Shown one piece after another: positions 27,301-33,924 of a DNA stretch of 39,789 nucleotides. Made by a program: the position numbers and the translations under genes. The stretch covers positions 1-39,789 of the forward strand of contig NZ_KB891240.1 of the NCBI RefSeq assembly GCF_000373365.1. The letters run 5' to 3'. The first letter of the stretch is position 1. Each line of letters opens with the position of its first letter. Under the pieces are notes generated by a model. It had not been told where the DNA came from. It searched no databases and saw only the letters and a program-made list of their open reading frames with translations. This DNA is from Parafrankia discariae. Lineage in GTDB: Bacteria > Actinomycetota > Actinomycetes > Frankiales > Frankiaceae.

Positions 27301-27914
27301 CCGAGCACGTCGTAGCCCAGCCCGGCGTCCGGGACGCCGACCACGTCCGGGTCGTGCAGACCGAACACACCGCGGCAGTTCGGGTAGAAGGCGGCGAACG
27401 TCGGCTCGCCGTAGCCGACCGCGGTCAGGCCGGGCAGCCGGCTCGCCCGGCCGGCGGCCGGGTCCCAGGCCCCGAGCGGGACCGCCCGGCCCAGGAACCG
27501 GTACGGCCGGCCCGGCGTGTCCACCGGGTACGGCACCCCGCCGGTGTCCACCTCGGCCAGGAAATCGCTCTCCACCACCCACTGCCGTTCGAGCACCCCC
27601 GCGCGGTGGCGGGTGACCAGCCAGCGGTCCGGGACCAGCGGGATCTCCGTACCGGCTGCCGTCTGGACCAACCGGGTCAACGAGTCCGGCAACGACCAGT
27701 GCAGGTGGACACCGGCCCGCAGCCGGAGCTGCTCGCCCTCGAACGGCGCAGGAAGGACGACCTCGCTCACGTACGGGACGTCCGAACCGACGTCCCGGCC
27801 CGAATCCGGGTCGACGTAGGGCAGTCGACGGAAGTCGGCGGACGGCCCGTCGACGTCGAGGTCGGTCGGCGCGAGCAGCACATTCAGGCGCACAGGAACG
27901 ACGAGCACCGTCAC
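24363..27914 (-). CDS. Large conserved protein of unnamed family, first gene of the DUF6603 operon
   Basis: A 1183-aa protein with no domain I can name. Noteworthy segments are PVRLNVLLAPTDLDVDG at the N-terminus, then LRAGVHLHWSLPDSLTRLVQ and VPDRWLVTRHRAG (about 65-115), which I recall from other uncharacterised giant proteins. A helical section (ALAELNGLQWALDRALAELT and similar) lies in the middle, and the C-terminal third is beta-rich and ends VTWLWREPTRSGWTR. No signal peptide, transmembrane helix, P-loop or nuclease motif is evident. The start is GTG 27914, six bases after GGGGGGA; the frame is open further upstream, to 28034, but that stretch covers the promoter. It opens the operon and its stop overlaps the small gene. 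It is probably a structural component. Confidence 0.8.
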   Translation of the reverse strand: MTVLVVPVRLNVLLAPTDLDVDGPSADFRRLPYVDPDSGRDVGSDVPYVSEVVLPAPFEGEQLRLRAGVHLHWSLPDSLTRLVQTAAGTEIPLVPDRWLVTRHRAGVLERQWVVESDFLAEVDTGGVPYPVDTPGRPYRFLGRAVPLGAWDPAAGRASRLPGLTAVGYGEPTFAAFYPNCRGVFGLHDPDVVGVPDAGLGYDVLGWYADRGDDELVRVLAAADTDTSTGTGTDGNWADVLAERLAWSAAAGGAAPDRLVCFAALTFGEPAADPASVSTLDVDGAGVWVANTATEALAAHLGAAVPGASPDGAENLLEALTHADELEAATVDLPLRLAAARHRTSFASVPGGTEWTVRRQDDPAATPAERQAREAIVLPPELDAALAELNGLQWALDRALAELTGLRQRLAVDWYRYVLCAYPPDGVRDSYPDPDEVAGYLRRGVDRVTELSRQVGQTPAADPAAMLAGRVAAARDAVATRLVPVNVTAAAARSSYVLQGAPAQPYRQPNDPVVLLTGSAARPSERFGADAGPDGTLGCAVVDAAADATAGPDAVTALRARVAAAADPALDRARQTWTRPSWDPVLLRWEVEFFPAGLGNNLDPDDRDYDPEFITANYDLAPADVELRLRPGREVQDKAANVYAGSTVLSAGAWPVLADRVLRYLEGALLDPGDATLPPGRPTCGSAEFQADPGPVLDWYAAAGTDERLLTLIRVYRHLTGNEDRNLAQSLGGFADALLMLRLVRQLPIADPLGFPSGQALAAEVAAAVAGQSRHAPQPLTDFNPIRAGSLWVRRLRIVDTFGVRHDVPTDQPHTATGLRLPDHPDWVALPPRLTQPARLVVRLLDARADGRPVTGLPTSSPVCGWLLPEFLDDSIQVHAADGRRLGQLRGDLAADDPAVWRAAPGAPATALTDIDNARLRAVVARLAASGTDGVGGFLDTLDDGLAGVEPEGLISPTVRTVLFGRPLAVVRLSIRLELLGPAAVSQDWNVFRQDLARPGRESNAFERVRFPVRVGEHGRLGDGVLGYWLEDASGTLGPRFHDVAGLAQEEAEIPVAVTAAGRTVRLTLLVDPHGPIHVTSGVLPVETVQVAAEHFAAALDRLEVGFLAAPVLTDADRVTVPVPAEPGVTWLWREPTRSGWTRTPVAAGDTTSSPAIPTLREGWLTLPAPAPPASAEDTTQEGS

Positions 27915-27968
27915 GACAAATCCCCCCAGGTCTGCACGCGATACAGCAGCGCAGCCTTGACCGAACGC

Positions 27969-27986
27969 CCTGGTGCCGGCACCAGG
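27969..27986. promoter_or_regulatory. Perfect 18-bp palindrome in the operon leader
   Basis: CCTGGTGCCGGCACCAGG is fully self-complementary and lies between the promoter and the start at 27914. The half-site CCGGCACCAG recurs at 28075-28084, just upstream of the -35 box. The pattern suggests a dimeric repressor operator plus an auxiliary half-site. The regulator is not identifiable here. Confidence 0.5.
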
Positions 27987-28030
27987 AGAAAATTGACGAC
28001 GCGTCGGTTCGACGTCCGAACCCGTCGCCC

Positions 28031-28059
28031 ACATTGCAACGACCGGAAGAAGGTGTCAA
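28031..28059 (-). promoter_or_regulatory. Sigma70-like promoter for the DUF6603 operon
   Basis: On the minus strand, TTGACA (28059-28054) is followed by exactly 17 bases and CAATGT (28036-28031). The -35 box is a perfect consensus, unusual in this GC-rich DNA. It would give a leader of about 110 nt before GTG 27914. Confidence 0.6.
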
Positions 28060-28087
28060 GCGAAAGGCCGAAACCCGGCACCAGCTC

Positions 28088-28600
28088 GTTTCATAAAGAA
28101 ACTGGTTTCATAAAGACTGATCGAACGGGACGTGTCGTGCCTGCCCAGCCGGTAGACATCGGCTCATGTGTGACGAGCCGATGGTGAGCGAGGAGCTGTG
28201 GAGGCGGCTGGCGCCGCTGATCCCGGTCCGGCAGCGGCGATTCCGCCACCCGGGCCGGTTGCCGGTCGACGACCGGGCGGCGTTGGAGGGAATCCTGTGG
28301 GTCCTGCGGAACGACGTGCCCTGGCGGGAGCTGCCGACCGTACTGTTCGGGGTGTCGGGGGTGACATGCTGGCGCCGGCTGCGGGACTGGACCGAAGCCG
28401 GGGTCTGGCAGCAGCTCCACGAACAACTGCTCACCGAGTGCGACGCGGCGGGGCTGCTCGACCTGCGCCGGGCCCTGGTCGATTCCTCGCACGTCCACGC
28501 GCTGAAAGGGGCTCCGAGACGGGTCCGCGCCCGGTCGACCGAGCCCATCCCGGCAGCGGACACTACCTGACCACCGCAGCCATCGGCGCCTGTGACCAGG
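28088..28600 (+). mobile_element. IS5-family (IS427-like) insertion sequence remnant
   Basis: This is the left part of an IS. A short direct repeat GTTTCATAAAGA (28088-28099 and 28105-28116) may mark the terminal region, followed by the first transposase ORF. The element is cut off at about 28590, where similarity stops, and no right end is visible. It lies just upstream of the promoter of the six-gene operon. Confidence 0.6.
28166..28570 (+). pseudogene. IS5/IS427-type transposase, truncated, with a -1 frameshift site
   Basis: ORF A encodes the N-terminal DUF4096-like half: VSEELWRRLAPLIPVRQRRF, ILWVLRNDVPWRELP and LDLRRALVDSSHVHALKG. The first catalytic Asp is in VDSSHV. At AAAGGGGC (28505-28512) a -1 shift gives the family continuation KGGSETGPRPVDRAHPGSGH, which is how these elements fuse ORF A and B. 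The sequence then leaves the family pattern at about 28590 and lacks the rest of ORF B, so it cannot transpose itself. Confidence 0.75.
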
Positions 28601-29195
28601 TAAAATACCGCCGACCCACCGGGAATGCCGCGTCGGCACCCGTCAGGCTTTCCTCGGTCTCGCCAGCTCGTCCATCTGGCTGAGCAAATTCCGGGGATCA
28701 CTCCGAAACGACCTGTCGGGCCCGGCCGCCGCACGAACGGCCGGGACCGAGAGCCCTGTCCGCCGGCCCGCCGACCAGCCCGACACCGTCGCCGACGTCA
28801 TCCAGGCCCGGCAGGACATGGCCGCCGACCGCACTTACGCCATGGGCCTGGCCGCGCCGCGGCGGGCCGCCGAGCTCACCCAGACCGAACTCGCCCGGGT
28901 GGGCGTGAACTGGACCCAGCGCGCCGAACAGCGGATCCCACCGCCATCCGCGGTGTGGTCCCGATGATGGTCAGATCAACGGGATGATGCGACACCCGCC
29001 CACTGGCCCTCCAGTTTCTTTCCCGTTGCCTACGACCACACGATGCGATTGGTCTAACCCCTCGCCGTTACCGGTCGATCGATATCCTGGGCGCCTCGTA
29101 CTGGTTGGAGACTTCTCCTCCTCCGGGATGTGCCCGGCGTTCGGGCCGCGCACTGATCGCCCGCCGCGCGTCTCCCGCTGACCTTGAAGGTATGC
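28601..29195. other. Intergenic stretch with decayed sequence
   Basis: Apart from the degenerate regulator-like stretch listed separately (28752-28967), I see nothing coding. The region 28970-29195 leads into the lipoprotein gene and should contain its promoter, but no clear boxes stand out. Confidence 0.4.
28752..28967 (+). pseudogene. Possible degenerate XRE/HigA-like regulator fragment
   Basis: The frame reads TVADVIQARQDMAADRTYAM, then RRAAELTQTELARVGVNWTQ and RAEQRIPPPS before a TGA at 28965-28967. The order (alanine-rich helix, then LTQTELA as helix-turn-helix helix 2, then a Q-R-xx-E-like helix) resembles XRE antitoxins of HigA type, with an irregular second helix and a missing C-terminus. 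No toxin gene is recognisable beside it. This is a weak call. Confidence 0.3.
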
Positions 29196-29872
29196 ATGGT
29201 TTTTCCGCGACTCACCCGTGGGAGTACCAGCGGACCCGCTTCGCTCGCCCTTGCCGCGACAGTGACCTGCGGCATTCTCGTCGCGGGATGTGGACCGATA
29301 GCTCCCGGCCCGGGTGGCGGTGGACCGGCGGCGACCGCGCCTCCCTGGCCGGCCGGCACCATCGACGTGTATGAGGGGAACACCCTCCTCGGCGAGGTGA
29401 CCGTCGGGCACAGGGAACGGGATCCCTATTCGATGGGGAGCCTCGACGTCGACCTCTCCCCCGGGTACCACACGCTGACGCTTGACTACAGTGGCGACGA
29501 GAACTACCGGCCGGACCGGCGCACGATGGCGGTGGACATCCCGAATGCGCAGATCACGCTTCGATCCCCGGATCGACCGTAATCTGGGCAGAGTCGTACA
29601 CCGTCGACATCCAGATCAACGCCGTTCCCGGTACCTCCGGAACTCCGACCGGCAACGTGCGCAACCAGGAGAACTTCGGCCTTCCCTCGTTCGAGGCGAC
29701 CCTCGACGCGAACGGGCATGCGACGCTCACCATCGACCCGTCGTGGTCGGGCACCGCTCCGTTCACCTCACCCCGCCCGAACGCCATCTTCGTCGAGTAC
29801 CTGGGCGACACCAGCTTCGTGCCCACGCGCGTGATGGTCGAGTTCACCGAGGTACCCAACGCGGCGTAGCCC
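29196..29872 (+). pseudogene. Secreted lipoprotein with Ig-like repeats, frameshifted
   Basis: ATG 29196 has AGG six bases upstream and opens a lipoprotein signal: basic start, hydrophobic SLALAATVTCG, then lipobox ILVAGC. After a Gly/Pro-rich linker comes a bacterial Ig-like module (TIDVYEGNTLLGEVTVGHRE, LDVDLSPGYHTLTLDYSGDE). This frame stops at TAA 29580-29582. A second similar module (STVIWAESYTVDIQINAVPG, ATLDANGHATLTIDPS, IFVEYLGDTSFVPTRVMVEF) continues in the -1 frame, ending about 29869. Joined, they give an anchored protein of about 225 aa with two Big-type domains. The shift lies between about 29550 and 29580. It may be a true mutation, a sequencing error, or two ORFs; the second has only a GTG at 29657. 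Confidence 0.65.
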
Positions 29873-29929
29873 AGGCCACCGCCCGGCAGGCCCGTTGATC
29901 TCCGGCTCAGGGGTGCCGTATCAGTCCGG

Positions 29930-30574
29930 CTACCTTCGGCCAGAAGCGTGGGACGTGTCGGACTCGGCGAGCGCCGCGGCGAGGAGGGCCGCCGCGGCGG
30001 TTCGCGCGGAAAGGGCGACGGTGGGGTCGCGGTCGATGTCGGCGGCGAGCCCCGCGCCGTCGTAGACAAGTTGAAGCTGACGTCCGAGAGCCTCCGGGTC
30101 ACGGACACCAGTCGCCGCGGCGAGGTCGGTGAACATCGTCCGCACCCAGCTCCGGTAGTCCTCGGTGGCTTTCTCGATGAAGCCGCCTGGAGTCGCCTCC
30201 GCGCTGGCGGAGACGAAGGCGCAGCCGTGGAAGTCTGGCTCCTCGAACAGTTCGCCCTGGGCGTCGAAGACGGCGAGCAGCTTCTCGCGGGGATCGTCAA
30301 CCGCGTCGATCACCGCGCTGAGCCGCCGGGTGGTGCCTTCATGGCGTGATTCGAGATAGGCGCGGACAAGCGCCTCCTTGCTACCGAACGTGTTGTAGAG
30401 GGAGCCCTTCGCGACGCCCGCGCGCTCGATGATCCGGTCGATCCCCACCGACTGGACGCCCTCGGCGTAGAACAACTCGTTCGCCGCGTCCAGCAGTCGC
30501 TGCCGGGTTGGGCGCGGGTCGCTGACCTCGGCATTGGGCTTGCGGCCACGGCGCGCCGAAGGTGGGCGGGTCAT
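29930..30574 (-). CDS. TetR/AcrR family transcriptional regulator
   Basis: A 214-aa repressor. The N-terminal helix-turn-helix is clear: TRQRLLDAANELFYAEGVQS, IDRIIERAGVAKGSLYNTFG and SKEALVRAYLESR (about 24-80). The C-terminal ligand-binding half includes FEEPDFHGCAFVSASAEAT, a pattern seen in TetR members that control short-chain dehydrogenases. ATG 30574 has GGAG eight bases upstream. It lies 92 bp downstream of the SDR gene on the same strand, so the two are probably co-transcribed and autoregulated through the two TetR-like palindromes upstream of the SDR gene. Confidence 0.9.
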   Translation of the reverse strand: MTRPPSARRGRKPNAEVSDPRPTRQRLLDAANELFYAEGVQSVGIDRIIERAGVAKGSLYNTFGSKEALVRAYLESRHEGTTRRLSAVIDAVDDPREKLLAVFDAQGELFEEPDFHGCAFVSASAEATPGGFIEKATEDYRSWVRTMFTDLAAATGVRDPEALGRQLQLVYDGAGLAADIDRDPTVALSARTAAAALLAAALAESDTSHASGRR

Positions 30575-30666
30575 CAGGCGGGCTCCTTCCCGGCGATCGG
30601 GTCCAGGCTAGATCAGACCCGGCCGCGCAGGCATGGGCGCCGGGATCAGCCGGCGATGAGTTCGAG

Positions 30667-31407
30667 TCAGACGGCGGTGCGTCCGCCGTCGACGGGGATG
30701 AGAGCTCCGGTGATGTAGCTGGCCTGGTCGGAGGCGAGGAACGCGATCACGTTCGCGATCTCATCCACCTGGGCCGCGCGGCCGAGCAGCGTGGTGGCTC
30801 CGAGTGCGCCGATCAGCTCCGGGTCGGCGCTGCCGGTGAGCACCGGACCGGGGGCGACGGTGTTGACCCGCACGCCGGAGGGACTGAACTCGGCCGCCCA
30901 CGACCGGGTCAGCGCGGTCAGCGCGGCTTTCGTCGCCCCGTACGCGGCGGCGCCCTGAAGGCCGACGTGCCCGGCCATGCTGTCCACACTGATGATCACC
31001 CCGTGGCCCCGTTTGGCCATCCCCGGGGCAAGGGCGGCGGCCAGTAGGTAGGCGGAGCGGACGTTGCTGTCCCACAGCCGGTCATAGGTGGCGACGTCGA
31101 GGTCCGCCGTCGGGCCGAACCAGGAGAACCCACCGTTGTTCACCAGGACGTCCACGTCCATGTCCGCGGCCTCGGCCGCGAGACGGCGCACGGAGTCCAC
31201 GTCGTCCAGGTCGGCGGCGATGAACCTCGCGGCCCCGCCGGCGGACTCGATCGCCGCGACCGTTTCGGCGCCCCTCCTGGAGTCCCGCCCGTGGACCAGG
31301 ACGGTGTAGCCGTCCTTCGCCAGTTTCAGGGCGGTCGCCCGACCGATCCCGGAGGTGGCTCCGGTCACCAGTGCCACGCGGCTGTCGCTGTCGTTCTGTG
31401 TCACCAC
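30667..31407 (-). CDS. Short-chain dehydrogenase/reductase (SDR)
   Basis: A 246-aa classical SDR. The cofactor motif TGATSGIG is at 15-22, the acidic AADLDD near 65-69 and NNGG at 90-93. The catalytic set is Ser143 (SVDSMAG), Tyr156 and Lys160 (YGATK). The Arg-rich segment after strand 2 (HGRDSRRG) favours NADP(H). Its substrate is not deducible; such enzymes under TetR control often reduce quinones, ketones or xenobiotic carbonyls. GTG 31407 starts the gene (a second GTG follows directly) with a GGGG stretch upstream. It heads a two-gene operon with the TetR regulator. Confidence 0.9.
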   Translation of the reverse strand: MVTQNDSDSRVALVTGATSGIGRATALKLAKDGYTVLVHGRDSRRGAETVAAIESAGGAARFIAADLDDVDSVRRLAAEAADMDVDVLVNNGGFSWFGPTADLDVATYDRLWDSNVRSAYLLAAALAPGMAKRGHGVIISVDSMAGHVGLQGAAAYGATKAALTALTRSWAAEFSPSGVRVNTVAPGPVLTGSADPELIGALGATTLLGRAAQVDEIANVIAFLASDQASYITGALIPVDGGRTAV

Positions 31408-31423
31408 TACCCCAAAGCCCTAA

Positions 31424-31439
31424 TAGACAGGTCTGTTCA
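31424..31439. promoter_or_regulatory. Imperfect TetR-type operator TAGACAGGTCTGTTCA
   Basis: It lies 17 bp upstream of the SDR start. It differs from the perfect site at 31458-31473 at three positions. It is the likely proximal binding site of the TetR protein encoded in the same operon. Confidence 0.6.
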
Positions 31440-31457
31440 TTTCGGCGAGCCCGAGAA

Positions 31458-31473
31458 TAGACAGATCTGTCTA
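31458..31473. promoter_or_regulatory. Perfect TetR-type operator TAGACAGATCTGTCTA
   Basis: A fully symmetric 16-bp palindrome whose centre lies 34 bp from the centre of the proximal site, about three helical turns. The TAGACA...TGTCTA form is typical of TetR operators. Confidence 0.7.
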
Positions 31474-31815
31474 GCGATGTCAGGGGAGCTCCGCCGACCC
31501 TGCCGACCGAGGGGATGCAGGTGCGCGACCACACCGCCATCGGCGGTCGGCGGTCGGCGACGTCGGCGCCGTTCTCCGGCCTGTTACCGGACGGTGGCCC
31601 GTCGTGGTGGCCAGGGTTGGTGACCCGGGCAGTAAGAACTGGCGGCGCCGCCCAGGCGCCCGCCTCGTGGTCCAGGCCGTGGCACGCCCGACAACCCTCC
31701 ATGCCACCGCCCGGCGCATCCGCCGATCTCCGTCTCATGGGCGCCTCTGATGGGACTGGGCGCCACCGGTGCTGCTCAGCCCGGTCGTCCTGGTCCAAGC
31801 AGTGGGCAACGGGAC
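31474..31815. other. Intergenic region, 340 bp, no gene seen
   Basis: This stretch lies between the SDR operators and the end of the response-regulator gene. ORFs on both strands look non-native. It carries copy B of a 34-bp repeat (31653-31686), around which the minus strand can be read as CHGLDHE-like peptide, perhaps a relic of a small gene. Confidence 0.4.
31653..31686. repeat. 34-bp dispersed repeat, copy B
   Basis: It matches 13299-13332 in the same orientation with two mismatches. On the minus strand both copies can be read CHGLDHE followed by Thr or Ala, and each has GGTGGCATG a little upstream on that strand. A short decayed gene or a mobile fragment would both fit. Confidence 0.6.
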
Positions 31816-32550
31816 TTAAGGTTTACCGGCCTCCACGAAGCCGGACTCATAGGCGACGATGACCGCCTGGGTACGGTCACGCGCGCCGAGCTTGGCCAGC
31901 ACGCTGCTCACGTGCGTCTTGACGGTCTGGGCACCGAGGTACAACCGGTCGGCGATCTCGTTGTTGGACAGTCCCTCGCTGATCAGCCGTAGTATGTCGG
32001 CCTCCCGGTCGGTGAGCGCGGCCCGGCGCATCGTCTCGTGGGCCTCCCGGTTCGGTCGCTTGCCCGCCATGTAGCGGATCACCTGGGGAAACAGCAGGTT
32101 CTCGCCGCGGACGATCGTCAGGACGGCCTGCACGATCTCCGCGGGCCGGGCTCGTTTGAGCAGGAACCCGTTGGCCCCGCAGCGGAGCGCTTCGTAGACG
32201 TAGTCGTCCAGCTCGAAGGTGGTGAGCACAAGGATCTTCGGGGGCTCGGCGACGTCCGCGAGGATCTCCCGGATGGCCGCCAGCCCGTCGACCCGCGGCA
32301 TCCGGATGTCCATGATGACGACGTCCGGGTTCTTCTCCCGGATCAGTGGCACGACCTGTGAGCCGTCGGAGGCCTCGCCGACGACGTCGATCTCGCCGCC
32401 TGACTCCAGGATCACCCGCAACCCCACGCGCACCAGTTCCTCGTCGTCGACGAGGAGGGCTGAGACCCGCGACGGGCCGACCTGGGCGCCTTTCGTTTCC
32501 GGAGTCTCGCGGACACGACCGGGAACCTCACCACGGCTGTCCGCTGTCAC
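31816..32550 (-). CDS. NarL/LuxR-family response regulator
   Basis: A 244-aa two-component regulator. The receiver domain (about 28-145) has the acidic pair in LLVDDEELVRVGL, the phospho-acceptor Asp81 in VVIMDIRMPRVDG, Thr in VLTTFELDDYVY and Lys in GFLLKRARP. A C-terminal LuxR helix-turn-helix (about 176-238) follows: LTDREADILRLISEGLSNNE and QTVKTHVSSVLAKLGARDR. GTG 32550 overlaps the kinase stop (GTGA), so kinase and regulator are translationally coupled. The first ~27 residues are a non-conserved charged extension. The likely target is the divergently transcribed ABC exporter. Confidence 0.92.
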   Translation of the reverse strand: MTADSRGEVPGRVRETPETKGAQVGPSRVSALLVDDEELVRVGLRVILESGGEIDVVGEASDGSQVVPLIREKNPDVVIMDIRMPRVDGLAAIREILADVAEPPKILVLTTFELDDYVYEALRCGANGFLLKRARPAEIVQAVLTIVRGENLLFPQVIRYMAGKRPNREAHETMRRAALTDREADILRLISEGLSNNEIADRLYLGAQTVKTHVSSVLAKLGARDRTQAVIVAYESGFVEAGKP

Positions 32551-33833
32551 GACCAGCCTCCCGCCGGGCCGGTGCGATTGTCGGGGCTCGAACCGGCCAG
32601 GCCGCGGCGCACCGTCCGAAAACCGGACCCCAGGCCGAGGGGAAGCCGGGCTTCGACGATCCAGTCGTCGTCCTGGGGCTTCGCGTTGAACTGACCACCG
32701 AGGAGGATGGCGCGTTCCCTCGCTCCGCGCAGGCCTTTGCCGTCCAGCCGCGGAGGGCTGGCGGACCTGGCGGGCAGCGGGTTGACGACACGCAGTCCCA
32801 GACAGGCATCGTCCACAGCGATGTCGATCGCCACCGTGCGGCCCGGCGCATGCCGCAGTGCGTTGGTCACCGCCTCCTGCAGGATCCGGTAGGCCTCCCG
32901 CGACACGACCCCGGGGATGTCACCGATCCGTGGACTGACGTCGGCGAGGATCGGGGTTCCCGCGGTCCGTGCGCTGTCCAGCAAGGTGTCGAGCTCGACC
33001 AGGGTGGGGCGGGCCCGCGGCCCCACCGGGGCGTCGCGGAGGAGCCCCAGGGTCCGCTCCAGATCGTCCATGGCGCGTCGCCCGGTCTCCTCGATGACTG
33101 TCAGGGCACGGTGGACGAACGCGGGATCGGTGCTCGCGAGCTCCCTTGCCGCGCCTGCCTGTAGGACGGTCAGGGTGAGCGCATGGCCGATGGAGTCGTG
33201 CAGCTCAGCGGCGAGTCGGTTGCGTTCCAGAAGCTGCTCGGCCTGGTGCTCGACTTCCGCCAGCCGCTCGGCCGGAGACGGACCGAGCAGGGTCTGGGCC
33301 ACCCGCACCTGAAGCCCGCCGGCCGCGACGATCGCCCACACCAGGGCGAGAATCAGGATGGGTGCCAGAAACAGGCCCAGAAGAAGACGATCACCGTCGA
33401 GTAGCTGAATTCCGGCGATCTCAAGCGGCCCCGACCGGAAAGGGGCGAAACCGATGTGGACGGCGAGGGTCAGTCCGTTGGCCGTCAATGCCAGGACGGC
33501 TACTCCGAGCCAGACACGGAAGACCAGCCAAAGCCCGGTCCGCAGCCGGCCGTACAGCGAAAGCGAGGGCGCCAGGCTGATCTCGGCGCTGTCCCGCGGC
33601 TTCAGGAGCCATCGTGCCTGGACTCCCTCCGCGTGGCGGGTACCGGGCACGATCGCGGCGAGCGCCAGCAACGGCAATGGGGAGATCAGACAGAAGATCA
33701 AGGTGCGTGGCAGGGATTCATCGAAACCGGGTACCACCATGACACAGATGCCGGCGAAGACCCCGCCGATGGCCAGGTGCAGCCCGCGCGTGTAGACAAC
33801 GGGCCGGAGCAGGGCAGCGGCAAAGATCGGCAC
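32547..33833 (-). CDS. Sensor histidine kinase (HisKA_3 type)
   Basis: A 428-aa membrane kinase. Hydrophobic segments at about 16-36, 43-62, 103-130 and 150-172 form the sensor part, without a large extracellular domain. The dimerisation helix carries the phospho-acceptor His212 in NRLAAELHDSIGHALTLTVL. The HATPase part shows EAVTNALRHAPG (N box) and DGKGLRGARERAILLGGQ (G boxes). This intramembrane-sensing architecture is common for kinases that detect cell-envelope stress or antibiotics through a neighbouring ABC exporter. The start is GTG 33833 with only a weak ribosome site. It is divergent from the ABC operon across about 90 bp. Confidence 0.9.
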   Translation of the reverse strand: MPIFAAALLRPVVYTRGLHLAIGGVFAGICVMVVPGFDESLPRTLIFCLISPLPLLALAAIVPGTRHAEGVQARWLLKPRDSAEISLAPSLSLYGRLRTGLWLVFRVWLGVAVLALTANGLTLAVHIGFAPFRSGPLEIAGIQLLDGDRLLLGLFLAPILILALVWAIVAAGGLQVRVAQTLLGPSPAERLAEVEHQAEQLLERNRLAAELHDSIGHALTLTVLQAGAARELASTDPAFVHRALTVIEETGRRAMDDLERTLGLLRDAPVGPRARPTLVELDTLLDSARTAGTPILADVSPRIGDIPGVVSREAYRILQEAVTNALRHAPGRTVAIDIAVDDACLGLRVVNPLPARSASPPRLDGKGLRGARERAILLGGQFNAKPQDDDWIVEARLPLGLGSGFRTVRRGLAGSSPDNRTGPAGGWS

Positions 33834-33924
33834 CGCACCATGATGCTCGCTGTCGCCCCTTGAGCACCTCCCCCCTGAGAGGGAGTGAAGTCAGGACCGC
33901 CGGGGGATCCGCTCGTAGCAGGCC

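Noticed and set aside
13375-27914. A tailocin or contractile injection system
   Set aside because: No sheath, tube, baseplate, spike or AAA+ ATPase gene is recognisable, so the label is not justified despite the fibre-like repeats.
13649-28187. Several long ORFs on the plus strand and in other frames opposite the six-gene operon
   Set aside because: They are Arg/Gly/Pro-rich or low-complexity shadows of GC-rich minus-strand genes, with no domain similarity.
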